Below are positions 25,027-33,443 of a stretch of 64,000 nucleotides of DNA, in pieces. The notes beneath the pieces are model-generated. The model saw only the letters and a program-made list of their open reading frames with translations. It did not search any database and had not been told where the DNA came from. Position 1 is the stretch's first letter, and each line of letters starts with the position of its first letter. Position numbers and translations under genes: made by a program. Origin of the DNA: Alphaproteobacteria bacterium UBA1301 (lineage in GTDB: Bacteria > Pseudomonadota > Alphaproteobacteria > Micropepsales > Micropepsaceae); NCBI GenBank assembly GCA_002307725.1, contig DBUB01000010.1, positions 434,001 through 498,000 on the forward strand. Reading direction: 5' to 3'.

Positions 25027-26352
25027 TCACCCCCCGCTCCCAAAACTCTGCGCGTCCATGATGATCTTGGCGACAAAGGCCAGTGCGATCACCACCACGG
25101 CGGCGTTGAGGTCCTTCCAACGTCCGGTCACGGCCTTGATCGCGACATAAGCGATGAAACCGATGCCAATGCCCGAAGCGATCGAATAGGTGAAGGGAAT
25201 GGCGAGTGCGGTGAGAAGTGCGGGGGCGGCTTCGGTGAGGTCGTCCCAGTTGATCTCTTTCAAACCGCCGACCATCAGCACCGCTACGAAGATCAGCGCC
25301 GGGGCGGTGGCGTAAGCGGGAACCGCGGTCGCAACGGGTGCGAAGAACAGCGTCAGCAGGAACAGCACGCCGACCACCACGGCCGTCAGCCCAGTGCGGC
25401 CGCCAGCCTGGATACCGGCGGAGCTTTCGATATAAGCCGTCACCGGTGAGGTGCCCAGCACGGCACCCAGCATCGAGCCGACGGCGTCGGTGGTCAGCGC
25501 CCGGCGCGCATTCGGCAGCTTGCCGTCTTCGGTCAGAAGTTTGCCCTGATAAGCCACCGCAGTCAGCGTGCCCGAGGTGTCGAGCATCACCACCAACAGG
25601 AACACCAGCACCGTCGAGGCCACCACGCCTTCGGTAGTGTTGCCGGGATCAAAATGGAGTTGGAAAAAGGTTGGCGCCATTGAGGGCGGCAGTCCGGCAA
25701 TGCTGTCGGGGGCGGCCCCAACGCCGAAGGCAATTGCCAGCACGGTGATTAAAAGGATGCCGATCATCACCGCTCCGATCACGCGACGGGCCGCCAGCGC
25801 GAAGATCACGATGAAGCCAAGCGCGGCCAGCAGCACCTGCGGCGAAGACAACGATCCGGCGGTGAGCAGGCTGTTGCTGCCGTTGCTGACGACGATGCCG
25901 GCTTCGCTAAGGCCGACCAACGCCAAGAAGAATCCGATACCGGCGGCAATGGCAAGCTTCAGGCTGCGGGGCAGGGCATTGATCAGCCACTCGCGCGCTG
26001 GCGTTACCGACACCAGCACGAACAACAGGCCGGAGAGGAACACACAGCCGAGCGCCAGCCGCCAATCGTAGCCCAGCGCCGGAATGACGGTGAAAGCCAG
26101 GAACGCGTTGAGACCCATGCCCGGCGCCAGAGCTACCGGCAGCTTGGCCCAGAAGCCCATCAGCAGCGTTGTCAGCGCCGAGGCCAGGCACGTCGCCACG
26201 AACACCGCGTCGCGGTCCATCCCGCCGTTCACTAAAATGTGCGGATTGACCACCACGATGTAGGCCATGGTGAGGAAGGTCGTGATCCCCGCCACCACTT
26301 CGCGCCGGACCGTGGTGCCGTGCGCCGAAAGCGCGAAATACCGCTCGAACAT
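25027..26352 (-). CDS. AzgA-like purine (guanine/hypoxanthine) permease, NCS2 family
   Basis: A 441-aa inner-membrane transporter with about 12-14 helices. The N-terminus (MFERYFALSAHGTTVRREVV, then AGITTFLTMAYIVVVNP) and LAPGMGLNAFLAFTVIP are hallmarks of the AzgA branch of nucleobase:cation symporters. FLLVVMLDTSGTLTAVAYQ and GTSPVTAYIESSAGI are the conserved later motifs. Substrate is probably adenine, guanine or hypoxanthine, by family. The gene is on the opposite strand to its neighbours and interrupts the mce-proS order. Confidence 0.88.
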   Translation of the reverse strand: MFERYFALSAHGTTVRREVVAGITTFLTMAYIVVVNPHILVNGGMDRDAVFVATCLASALTTLLMGFWAKLPVALAPGMGLNAFLAFTVIPALGYDWRLALGCVFLSGLLFVLVSVTPAREWLINALPRSLKLAIAAGIGFFLALVGLSEAGIVVSNGSNSLLTAGSLSSPQVLLAALGFIVIFALAARRVIGAVMIGILLITVLAIAFGVGAAPDSIAGLPPSMAPTFFQLHFDPGNTTEGVVASTVLVFLLVVMLDTSGTLTAVAYQGKLLTEDGKLPNARRALTTDAVGSMLGAVLGTSPVTAYIESSAGIQAGGRTGLTAVVVGVLFLLTLFFAPVATAVPAYATAPALIFVAVLMVGGLKEINWDDLTEAAPALLTALAIPFTYSIASGIGIGFIAYVAIKAVTGRWKDLNAAVVVIALAFVAKIIMDAQSFGSGG

Positions 26353-26762
26353 CGTGTTTCCCCGCCGCGAATTGCGTGACGGAACCTAAAGCCGATTTTG
26401 GGTGATTGGAAAGCCGCTGAAGCCCTGAAATGCGAAAGGCCGGGCTTGGCCCGGCCTTTCTTCCGCAGGGTCCCCCCGACGGATACCTCTCCCCGAACTT
26501 GGCCGTTCACGAGCGTTACGCGAGCCTTTTGTTCGTTTTTATATGCAGCCTCTGTAGTGGAAATTCACAGAGTTGTCACGATGCTTTGGACCAGAAATGG
26601 CCGCTTTTACAACAATATCCTGCCGCCCTGTGGCTTTGAAACCGCGCCTGCCAGCGCTGTCATTATAGTACTTCTAATATATGGCACTAGGTAACCGGTA
26701 GCAATGACGATGCCTCTAAGGCTGGCTTGACGCGAGGCGCTTTGATCCGCAGCCTCCCTGCC
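26353..26762. other. Divergent intergenic region
   Basis: 410 bases between the purine permease (minus) and the exported protein gene (plus). Besides the perfect hairpin at 26434-26460, the stretch 26655-26700 is AT-rich (TTATAGTA, TCTAATATATGG) and may hold a promoter, but no -35 with normal spacing was found. No tRNA or convincing small gene was seen. Confidence 0.4.
26434..26460. terminator. Perfect 11-bp hairpin upstream of the purine permease
   Basis: GAAAGGCCGGG (26434-26444), a 5-base loop, then CCCGGCCTTTC (26450-26460). It is GC-rich with flanking A/T runs on both strands, so it could terminate in either direction. Its position, about 80 bases ahead of the permease start in the permease's own leader, also allows a role as an attenuator. 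The arm sequence GGCCGGGCTTG matches the type A repeat arm, so it may be a trimmed copy of that repeat. Confidence 0.55.
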
Positions 26763-28379
26763 ATGCGCATGTGGGCGGGGTTGGCAGCGGCGTTGTGCGT
26801 GATTCTCTCGGCGGCGAATGCCGAGGGAACTTGGCGCGTCACCAAAGATCACTGGTCGGCGACGGACGAGGACGGGTTCTCCCGTTTCGTGGCGGCGCTC
26901 GGCGCCTCCAATTGTTCGTCCTCGGAGAGTTGCCTGCGCGATCCGGCTAATCCGTTCCGGGCCACCGACCAGAAGTTCCTCGACATCGACACCGATTGCG
27001 CCAAATGGCCGTATCTCCTCCGCGCCTATTACGCCTGGAAAAACGGGCTGCCGTTCTCGTTCGTGGACGGCATTTCGGGTTCGGGCGACGAGAAGCACAA
27101 CACCGGCAATCGCCCCACCAGCCGCCACGGCTTCATCGATCATGGCGAGGGCATCAACGGCCCCTGGGCGGTGCGCGACGTGATCGAGACGGTCTCCTCG
27201 GCCACCTATCGCAGCGACGTGACGCTGGAGCACGGCGTGCTGTCGGATTTCTACACACCTGCGATCGCGCCCGGATCGATCCGCCCCGGCACCGTGATCT
27301 ACGACACCAATGCGCATGTCGGCATTGTTTATAAGGTGGATGCCGACGGGCGCATCTATTACATGGACGCCCATCCCGACTTCACCATCACCCGCAGCGT
27401 CTACGGCGCCCAATTTGGCCAGAGTACGCTCAAACTTGGTGGCGGCCTCAAGAACTGGCGGCCGCAACGTTTGAAGGGTGGGCACGACGACGGCAAGGGC
27501 CACCTGATTGGCGGCCATATTGTGCTGGCGGGCAATGACGAAATCGCGGATTTTTCGCTGGTGCAATATGTCGGCACCGAACCGAACCCGTCGCAAAGCC
27601 CGAAGAAGGCGCGCTACGTTTATGACGGCGAGGAGATGGGGCTCTACACCTATGTGCGCACCGCGATGAGCGGCGGCAAGACCACCTACAATCCGTTGCA
27701 CGAACTGCGCATCTCGATGAAAAACCTGTGCCGCGATGTGAAAGACCGCGCCAACACGGTGAACCTCGCGATCTCCGAGGGCATCCAGAACAAGCCGCAC
27801 CCCTCCAGCCTGCCGGAGAACATCTTCGATGCTTGGGGCGATTGGGAGGCCTACGCCACCCCGGCCCGCGATGCCCGTCTGCGCGAAGGCTTTGCCCAAT
27901 TCTATGCGCACATGGCCGGGATGATCGAGTTGTGGGTCAAGCGCGATCCGCGCATCGCTTATGAAGGCACCGATCTGCGCGCCGATTTGCTGGCGGCCTA
28001 CGACGCACAAGCCAAAGCGTGCGATCTCACTTATTTGAGTTCCGACAAACACCCAGTGCCGCTCCATCTCGGCGACGTGGCGACGCGGGTTTATGCCATC
28101 AGTTACGATCCCTTCGACTGTATCGAACTGCGCTGGGGCGCGGCCGGCGCCGAGCGTGAGAGCTGCAGCCAAGGCGACAAGAAGATGCGCTGGTACACGG
28201 CGCAACAGCGCTTCCGTCAGATGAGCAGCCGCGATTTCTTCGCTGGCTACGGCCTCGACGACCTCGAACGCAAAGCCGCCAAGCCGCTCGCCCCGCCGCC
28301 GCCCGTGGATGTCCACACCCTGATCGCCAACATGCCTTATCAGGTGCCGCTGGAACCGATGCGACCGGTGGGGCGGTAA
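26763..28379 (+). CDS. Exported protein, possible NlpC/P60- or CHAP-like cysteine hydrolase
   Basis: A 538-aa predicted periplasmic or secreted protein. The signal peptide (MRMWAGLAAALCVILS) ends at ANA before EGTW. I do not recognise a named family with certainty. Cys79 in IDTDCAKWPYLLRAYYAW, His185 in DTNAHVGIVYKVD and Asp202/His204 in YYMDAHPDF occur in the order and spacing of papain-like NlpC/P60 or CHAP hydrolases, in which the His strand follows a GTV-type strand. The middle and C-terminal half carry several more cysteines (for example MKNLCRD, AKACDLT, FDCIELRW), which suggests disulfides. The start at ATG 26763 is chosen from the signal peptide; no strong ribosome site is seen. It lies in the accessory block between mce and proS. 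Confidence 0.6.
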   Translation: MRMWAGLAAALCVILSAANAEGTWRVTKDHWSATDEDGFSRFVAALGASNCSSSESCLRDPANPFRATDQKFLDIDTDCAKWPYLLRAYYAWKNGLPFSFVDGISGSGDEKHNTGNRPTSRHGFIDHGEGINGPWAVRDVIETVSSATYRSDVTLEHGVLSDFYTPAIAPGSIRPGTVIYDTNAHVGIVYKVDADGRIYYMDAHPDFTITRSVYGAQFGQSTLKLGGGLKNWRPQRLKGGHDDGKGHLIGGHIVLAGNDEIADFSLVQYVGTEPNPSQSPKKARYVYDGEEMGLYTYVRTAMSGGKTTYNPLHELRISMKNLCRDVKDRANTVNLAISEGIQNKPHPSSLPENIFDAWGDWEAYATPARDARLREGFAQFYAHMAGMIELWVKRDPRIAYEGTDLRADLLAAYDAQAKACDLTYLSSDKHPVPLHLGDVATRVYAISYDPFDCIELRWGAAGAERESCSQGDKKMRWYTAQQRFRQMSSRDFFAGYGLDDLERKAAKPLAPPPPVDVHTLIANMPYQVPLEPMRPVGR

Positions 28380-28439
28380 GACCAGCCCGGCGGCGAAAAC
28401 GCCAATGATAACAAGCCCCCACATCCAACGCGCCGCTGA

Positions 28440-28480
28440 TGTATATACATGTATTTACATTCAGCCTTAGCCAGGATAAT
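28440..28480 (+). promoter_or_regulatory. vapBC promoter with tandem operator-like palindromes
   Basis: TGTATATACA (28440-28449) is a perfect palindrome and TGTATTTACA (28450-28459) is a near copy placed exactly 10 bases later, one helical turn. TTTACA (28454-28459) and GATAAT (28475-28480) form a -35/-10 pair with a 15-base spacer, slightly short. The palindromes overlap the -35, as expected for autorepression by a VapB-VapC complex. The binding role is inferred. Confidence 0.6.
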
Positions 28481-28506
28481 CTGGCGTGAAATCGGCGAGG
28501 TCCGCC

Positions 28507-28776
28507 ATGGATAAAAACAGCACAACCAAAACGGCCACGACGCGCGTCTTCAAGTCGGGCAACAGTCAGGCCGTGCGCATTCCGGCCGATATGGCGTTCG
28601 AGCGAACCGACGTCGAGTTCACAATCACTCGCACTGGCGACGTGATCACGCTCCGCCCGGCACTGGCACGTCAGAGCATCGAAGAGATGTTCGCGATACT
28701 GCGGGCATTGCCGCCCGAGTCGAAGTTCGGTCCAATCGAGCGTACCCAAACGCGCGATACGGAGTGGGATCGTTAG
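28507..28776 (+). CDS. vapB: VapB-family antitoxin (AbrB/SpoVT-type)
   Basis: An 89-aa antitoxin. Residues ~10-50 form the swapped-hairpin AbrB DNA-binding fold (TRVFKSGNSQAVRIPADM, VEFTITRTGDVITLRP), and the acidic, flexible C-terminus (PPESKFGPIERTQT) is the usual toxin-neutralising tail. ATG 28507 follows GAGG with suitable spacing; an upstream in-frame start adds seven residues. It is one base from vapC, so the two are cotranscribed, and the antitoxin probably represses its own promoter through the palindromes at 28440. Confidence 0.88.
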   Translation: MDKNSTTKTATTRVFKSGNSQAVRIPADMAFERTDVEFTITRTGDVITLRPALARQSIEEMFAILRALPPESKFGPIERTQTRDTEWDR

Positions 28777-28777
28777 C

Positions 28778-29170
28778 TTGGGCTATCTCCTCGACACCAA
28801 CGTCCTTATTGAAATCGATAACCAGAACGAACGCGTGGCAGCGCGGTTCACGGACAATGCCGCAACATCCTGCATGTCTGTTCTTAACTTGGTTGAGTTG
28901 GAACGCGGGATCGCGCTCGTTCCGGCACTGACTGAGATGCGGCGGAAACGGTTAGCGACGCTGTTGGCGGTCCTGCCCGTTTTGGCATTTGGCAAAGAAG
29001 CCGCGGCTGCCTATGGCAAAATCATTGCCCAAATCGGCTGGAATAGGGTCCGCGATTTTGACCGCATGATCGCGGCCCACGCCATCGCGGCTGATTGCAC
29101 GCTCGTCACCGCTAATGTTGCCGATTTTCGCGATGTTCCGGGTCTTCAGATCGAGAATTGGGCCGAATAG
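28778..29170 (+). CDS. vapC: VapC-family PIN-domain toxin
   Basis: A 130-aa PIN ribonuclease that probably cleaves tRNA or rRNA when free of antitoxin. The acidic metal site is complete: Asp6 (YLLDTNVLIE), Glu40 (NLVELERG), Asp95 (RDFDRMIAAHA) and Asp116 (TANVADF). The start is a TTG one base after the vapB stop, suggesting low, coupled translation. The pair sits in the accessory segment between mce and proS, consistent with horizontal gain. The toxin appears intact. Confidence 0.9.
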   Translation: MGYLLDTNVLIEIDNQNERVAARFTDNAATSCMSVLNLVELERGIALVPALTEMRRKRLATLLAVLPVLAFGKEAAAAYGKIIAQIGWNRVRDFDRMIAAHAIAADCTLVTANVADFRDVPGLQIENWAE

Positions 29171-29256
29171 GCGCTGAAACGCCCATTTGCCCCCGGCGCC
29201 GGGGCCGCTTATGAAGGGGTCTTCCGTTCGTCCGACTTATCCCCAGGATATCCACA

Positions 29257-30576
29257 ATGCGCCTTTCCCGCTTCTTTCTCCCCGTCCTCAAGGAAACGCC
29301 CGCCGAGGCGCAGATCGTCTCGCACCGGCTGATGCTACGCACCGGCATGGTCCGGCAGGAAGCGGCGGGCATTTACGCCTGGTTGCCGCTCGGCCACCGG
29401 GTCCTGCGCCGCATCCAGCAGATCGTGCGCGAGGAAATGGACCGCGCCGGGGCGGTGGAAATCCTGATGCCGACGCTGCAATCCTCCGACCTCTGGCGCG
29501 AGAGCGGCCGCTATGACGCTTACGGCCCCGAGATGCTGCGCATCACCGATCGCCACGACCGCGAGCTGCTTTACGGGCCGACCAACGAAGAGATGGTGAC
29601 CGACATCTTCCGCGCCTATGTGAAATCGTATAAGGCGCTGCCGCTCAACCTTTATCACACCCAGTGGAAATTCCGCGACGAAGTCCGCCCGCGCTTCGGC
29701 GTCATGCGCGGCCGCGAATTCCTGATGAAGGATGCTTACAGTTTCGACATCGACAAAGAGGCGGCGCGCCGCTCCTATAATAGAATGTATGTCGCGTACT
29801 TGCGCGCCTTCGACCGCATGGGGCTCGTCGCCATTCCGATGCGTGCCGACACCGGCCCGATCGGTGGCGATCTTTCCCACGAATTCCATGTCTTGGCCGA
29901 GACCGGCGAAAGCCAGGTGTTCCTCGACAAAAATCTGCTCGATATGCCGATCCCGCCCGCTGACACCGATTTCGATGGCGATCTCGCACCCATCGTGCAA
30001 GCCCGCTCGGCAATGTATGCCGCCACCAGCGACGTGCATGATCAGGCCCGTTTTGAAGCCGAAGTGCCGGAAGAGCGCCGCATGTCGACCCGCGGCATCG
30101 AAGTCGGCCAGATCTTCTATTTCGGCACCAAATATTCCGCGCCGATGAAGGCCAATGTCACCGGCCCCGACGGCAAGGATGTGCCAGTGGAAATGGGTTC
30201 TTATGGTATCGGCGTGTCGCGCCTCTTGGGCGCCATCATCGAAGCCAGTCACGACGACGCCGGCATCATCTGGCCCGAGCCGGTGGCGCCGTTCGACATC
30301 GCGCTGATCAATCTGAAAAACGGTGATGCCAAGACGGATGCGGCTTGTGCCGATCTCTATGCCAAGCTGGAGAAGGCGGGCAAAGAGGTGCTTTACGACG
30401 ACCGCAACGAACGCCCCGGCGCCAAATTCGCCACCGCCGAGCTGATCGGCATTCCGTGGCAAGTGGTGATCGGCCCGCGCGGGGTCGAGAAGGGCGTCGT
30501 GGAAGTGAAGAACCGCAAGACCGGTATCAAGGAAGACCTGTCGGCCGAAGCGGTCATAAACCGATTTGCGAAGTAG
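29257..30576 (+). CDS. proS: Proline--tRNA ligase
   Basis: A class II aminoacyl-tRNA synthetase (439 aa) of the short alphaproteobacterial type that lacks the ~180-residue editing insertion of the E. coli enzyme. Motif 2 (QWKFRDEVRPRFGVMRGREF) and motif 3 (GSYGIGVSRLLGAIIE) are intact; the C-terminal anticodon domain includes ERPGAKFATAELIGIPWQVV. The order proS-lolC-lolD follows directly, with 6 bases to lolC. Confidence 0.97.
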   Translation: MRLSRFFLPVLKETPAEAQIVSHRLMLRTGMVRQEAAGIYAWLPLGHRVLRRIQQIVREEMDRAGAVEILMPTLQSSDLWRESGRYDAYGPEMLRITDRHDRELLYGPTNEEMVTDIFRAYVKSYKALPLNLYHTQWKFRDEVRPRFGVMRGREFLMKDAYSFDIDKEAARRSYNRMYVAYLRAFDRMGLVAIPMRADTGPIGGDLSHEFHVLAETGESQVFLDKNLLDMPIPPADTDFDGDLAPIVQARSAMYAATSDVHDQARFEAEVPEERRMSTRGIEVGQIFYFGTKYSAPMKANVTGPDGKDVPVEMGSYGIGVSRLLGAIIEASHDDAGIIWPEPVAPFDIALINLKNGDAKTDAACADLYAKLEKAGKEVLYDDRNERPGAKFATAELIGIPWQVVIGPRGVEKGVVEVKNRKTGIKEDLSAEAVINRFAK

Positions 30577-30582
30577 GCAGCC

Positions 30583-31842
30583 ATGAAATCCTTCCGCCCC
30601 TTTGCTCCGTTTGAATGGATGTTGGCGTGGCGGTATTTGCGCGCCAAGCGGGCGGAAAGTTTCATTTCGATCATCTCGATCATATCGCTGGTTGGCATCG
30701 CGCTCGGCGTGGCGACGCTGATCATCGTGATGGCGGTGATGAACGGCTTCCGCAGCGATCTGATGGGCCGCATCCTTGGCCTCAACGGGCACATCATGGT
30801 GCAGGCCTATGCCGGCCAACCGATCGCCGATTACGATGCGATGGCAGCGCGCATCGCCAAGGTTCCGGGCGTGGTGCATGTGGCGCCGCTGGTGCAGGAT
30901 TTTGCGGCGGTGGATGCCAACGGGGTTCCTTCCGGCGTGCAGGTTCGCGGCATGCGGCGCGCGGATGTGGAAGCACTCGGTATGGTGTCGAAATCGCTCA
31001 GTCCTGCGGCTCTGCGCGCGTATGGCGAAGGGACCGTGCTGGTCGGTGTTCGGCTGGCACAAGCCTCAGGCCTGCGGCCCGGCGACGATTTGAAGGTGCT
31101 CGGCCTGCACGGCGACGTCACCCCCTTCGGTACCATGCCGCGCCAGAAGGCCTATACGGTCGCTGGTCTCTTCAATATCGGTATGAGTGAATACGACCGC
31201 AGCATCGTGTTCATGCCGCTTGCCGAAGCGCAAGCGTTCTTCAACTATGGCGATGCGGTACCGTACCTCGAAGTGATGATCGCCGATCCGGACAAGGTCG
31301 ATGGTATTGCTCCGGCCGTGCAGAAGGCGGTGGGGGATGGGGCACGGGTGCTCACTTGGCGTGAGACGCAGTCCACTTTGTTCAATGCTGTGGAAGTGGA
31401 GCGCACCGTCATGGCGCTGATCCTGACGCTGATCGTGGTGGTGGCGGCCCTGAACATCGTCTCCGGCCTTTACATGCTGGTAAAGGACAAATCGGCTGAC
31501 ATCGCGATCCTCAGGACCATGGGCGCCACCCGTGGTGCGGTGATGCGGGTGTTCATGATCTCCGGTATGAGCATTGGTGTCAGCGGTACCTTCATCGGGT
31601 TCCTGATCGGCGTGTTGTTCTGCAACAACATCGAGGCCGTGCGTCAACTTCTGATGAAGCTCACCGGCACCACTTTGTTCAATCCGGAAATCTATTTCCT
31701 TAGCCAGATGCCCGCCAAGATGGACCCGGTGGAAGTTCTGGTGGTCGTCCTGGTGGCGTTGGTCCTCAGCTTCCTGGCGACGCTGTACCCGGCGTGGCGG
31801 GCGGCAAGGCTCGATCCGGTGGAGGCGCTGCGCTATGAGTGA
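30583..31842 (+). CDS. lolC: Lipoprotein-releasing ABC transporter permease (LolC/LolE family)
   Basis: A 419-aa inner-membrane permease of the LolCDE system, which extracts outer-membrane lipoproteins and passes them to LolA. Four helices are visible: one near the N-terminus (FISIISIISLVGIALGVATLIIVMA), three at the C-terminus (e.g. TVMALILTLIVVVAALNIV), with a large periplasmic domain between. KDKSADIAILRTMGATRG is the coupling helix. A single LolC/E-type gene here suggests a homodimeric LolF-like arrangement, common in alphaproteobacteria. It overlaps lolD by 8 bases. Confidence 0.94.
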   Translation: MKSFRPFAPFEWMLAWRYLRAKRAESFISIISIISLVGIALGVATLIIVMAVMNGFRSDLMGRILGLNGHIMVQAYAGQPIADYDAMAARIAKVPGVVHVAPLVQDFAAVDANGVPSGVQVRGMRRADVEALGMVSKSLSPAALRAYGEGTVLVGVRLAQASGLRPGDDLKVLGLHGDVTPFGTMPRQKAYTVAGLFNIGMSEYDRSIVFMPLAEAQAFFNYGDAVPYLEVMIADPDKVDGIAPAVQKAVGDGARVLTWRETQSTLFNAVEVERTVMALILTLIVVVAALNIVSGLYMLVKDKSADIAILRTMGATRGAVMRVFMISGMSIGVSGTFIGFLIGVLFCNNIEAVRQLLMKLTGTTLFNPEIYFLSQMPAKMDPVEVLVVVLVALVLSFLATLYPAWRAARLDPVEALRYE

Positions 31843-32557
31843 TGCAACGATAGAGGCCGCGCTCCGCTTTGAAAACGTGGTGCGCACGTTCCGCGAAGGC
31901 ACCGCCGGTCAGCTCGAAATCTTCCGCGATGCCTCCGCTGCGCTGATGCCGGGCGAGATCGTCGCTTTGGTCGGGCCGTCGGGGTCGGGCAAGTCGTCAC
32001 TTCTGCATATCGCGGGTCTCTTGGAGGCGCCGACTTCGGGCGACATTTTGATCAGCGGCCAATACGTGGCCGCGATGAGCGACGATGAACGCACCCGTAT
32101 CCGCCGCGAGACCATCGGCTTCGTTTATCAGGCCCATCATTTGTTGCCGGAATTCAGCGCGCTCGAAAACGTCGCGCTCCCGCTGATGATCGCCGGCGTG
32201 AAGAAAAAGGACGCCAAAGACGAAGCCGCGCGCTTGCTCACCACGATGGGTCTCGAAACCCGTCTCGATCACCGTCCGGCGCAGCTTTCGGGCGGCGAGC
32301 AGCAGCGCGTCGCCATCGCCCGGGCGCTCGCCAACAAGCCGCGCATCCTTCTCGCTGACGAACCGACCGGAAATCTCGATCCTAAGACCGCGGCGGGTGT
32401 GTTCGATGCGCTGGTCGCCTTGGTACGTTTGGAAGGCGTTGCGGCGCTGATCGCCACCCATAATTTGCAACTCGCTGCTAAAATGGACCGCGCCCTGGTG
32501 CTGCACGAAGGCCGTTTGCTCGATGCGGGCAAGCTGGGGACGCAAGCGGCATCGTAG
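31835..32557 (+). CDS. lolD: Lipoprotein-releasing ABC transporter ATPase
   Basis: The 240-aa ATPase of the Lol complex. Walker A is GPSGSGKSSLLH, the signature is LSGGEQQRVAIARAL, Walker B is ILLADEPTGNLD and the H-loop is IATHNLQLA. It drives lipoprotein release with the permease encoded just upstream, whose end it overlaps by 8 bases. A dispersed repeat follows. Confidence 0.96.
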   Translation: MSDATIEAALRFENVVRTFREGTAGQLEIFRDASAALMPGEIVALVGPSGSGKSSLLHIAGLLEAPTSGDILISGQYVAAMSDDERTRIRRETIGFVYQAHHLLPEFSALENVALPLMIAGVKKKDAKDEAARLLTTMGLETRLDHRPAQLSGGEQQRVAIARALANKPRILLADEPTGNLDPKTAAGVFDALVALVRLEGVAALIATHNLQLAAKMDRALVLHEGRLLDAGKLGTQAAS

Positions 32558-32563
32558 TCACTG

Positions 32564-32689
32564 TGTCATGGCCCGCCACCGCGGGCCATCCAGTTGACGC
32601 CGGCACACCGTTGAAGGTTTGAACCGATCATATTCTCCTATAATTGAATCAGGCTTCACCTGGATGGCCCGCAGTGGCGGACCATGACA
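32564..32689. repeat. Palindromic intergenic repeat, type B (after lolD)
   Basis: TGTCATGGCCCGC..GCGGGCCATCCAG on the left and CTGGATGGCCCGC..GCGGACCATGACA on the right, with about 60 bases between. The arms differ from type A (GGCCCGC rather than GGCCGGG) but the bounding GTCATGG/CCATGAC is shared. The spacer contains an exact TATAAT (32639-32644) that could serve the O-methyltransferase, although no -35 with 16-18 spacing is seen. A second type B copy is at 56274-56397. Confidence 0.8.
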
Positions 32690-32722
32690 TGTTTGGTATG
32701 TTGCATTGATCAGGAGATGCTC

Positions 32723-33376
32723 ATGTCAGACACTTGGAATGCCGTCGATGCTTACTTAGCGGAAACCGTCATCAAGCCCGACCCGTCCTACAAGGCGGTG
32801 TATGATGCCAGCGTCGTCGCCGGACTTCCCGACATTGCGGTGAGCGCGGCCGAGGGCAAGCAGCTTCACCTGATGGCAAAGATGAGCGGCGCCAGACGCA
32901 TTCTCGAAATCGGCACGCTCGGCGGCTATTCGACATTGTGGCTGGCGCGCGCACTGCCGCCGGATGGCAAGCTCATCACCCTCGAATACAGCCCCAAACA
33001 CGCCGAGGTGGCGCGCGCCAACCTCGCGAAGGCGGGCGTCGGGAACCGCGTCGAGGTCAAGGTGGGGGCCGCGCTTGACACGCTGCCAGCGCTGCAAGGC
33101 CCGTTCGATTTCTTCTTTATCGATGCCAACAAGGACGGTTATCCCGATTACTTCCGCTGGGCGGTAAAGCTGTCGCGCCCCGGCAGCGTGATCGTGGCCG
33201 ACAACATGGTTCGCCAAGGTACGGTGACCGACGCGGCCTCGTCCGACCCGGCGGTGCAGGGGGTGCGCCATATGCTGGACGCCGTCGCCGCCGAGCCGCG
33301 CGTCGAGGCGAGCGTGATCCAGACCGTCGGCAGCCGCGGCTATGACGGCTATCTCGTGGCGGTGGTGACAGGGTAG
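32723..33376 (+). CDS. Class I SAM-dependent O-methyltransferase
   Basis: A 217-aa cation-dependent O-methyltransferase related to catechol and caffeoyl-CoA methyltransferases. SAM-binding motif I is ILEIGTLGGYSTLWLA, followed by LITLEYSPKHAEVARANL; the metal-binding acidic site is FFFIDANKDGYPDYF and VIVADNMVRQG. The start ATG 32723 is six bases after AGGAG; the ATG at 32717 is too close to it. Substrate unknown. It lies in the variable segment between lolD and dnaE. Confidence 0.9.
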   Translation: MSDTWNAVDAYLAETVIKPDPSYKAVYDASVVAGLPDIAVSAAEGKQLHLMAKMSGARRILEIGTLGGYSTLWLARALPPDGKLITLEYSPKHAEVARANLAKAGVGNRVEVKVGAALDTLPALQGPFDFFFIDANKDGYPDYFRWAVKLSRPGSVIVADNMVRQGTVTDAASSDPAVQGVRHMLDAVAAEPRVEASVIQTVGSRGYDGYLVAVVTG

Positions 33377-33443
33377 CGTCTGGCGCAGAGGTTGAGCTTG
33401 ACAGCTATGTTACCTTCCGGCGCTGTCTGGAAGGACCTTTGCC

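Noticed and set aside
26353..26762. Purine riboswitch upstream of the AzgA-like permease
   Set aside because: I looked for a three-way junction with conserved purine-riboswitch loops and saw only a simple hairpin; the class is also rare in this phylum.
26607..28424. Open frame of 605 codons antisense to the exported protein gene
   Set aside because: High GC keeps the antisense strand open. The product is rich in Arg, His, Gly and Ala with no domain, and the sense frame has a signal peptide and protein-like composition.
29335..31062. Open frame of 575 codons antisense to proS and lolC
   Set aside because: It crosses two well-identified genes, is His/Arg-rich and shows no recognisable family; a shadow of GC-rich codon usage.
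32611..32644. Strong promoter within the type B repeat before the O-methyltransferase
   Set aside because: TATAAT at 32639 is exact, but the nearest TTGAAC and TTGAAG are 14 and 22 bases away, outside normal spacing, so it is mentioned only in the repeat entry.
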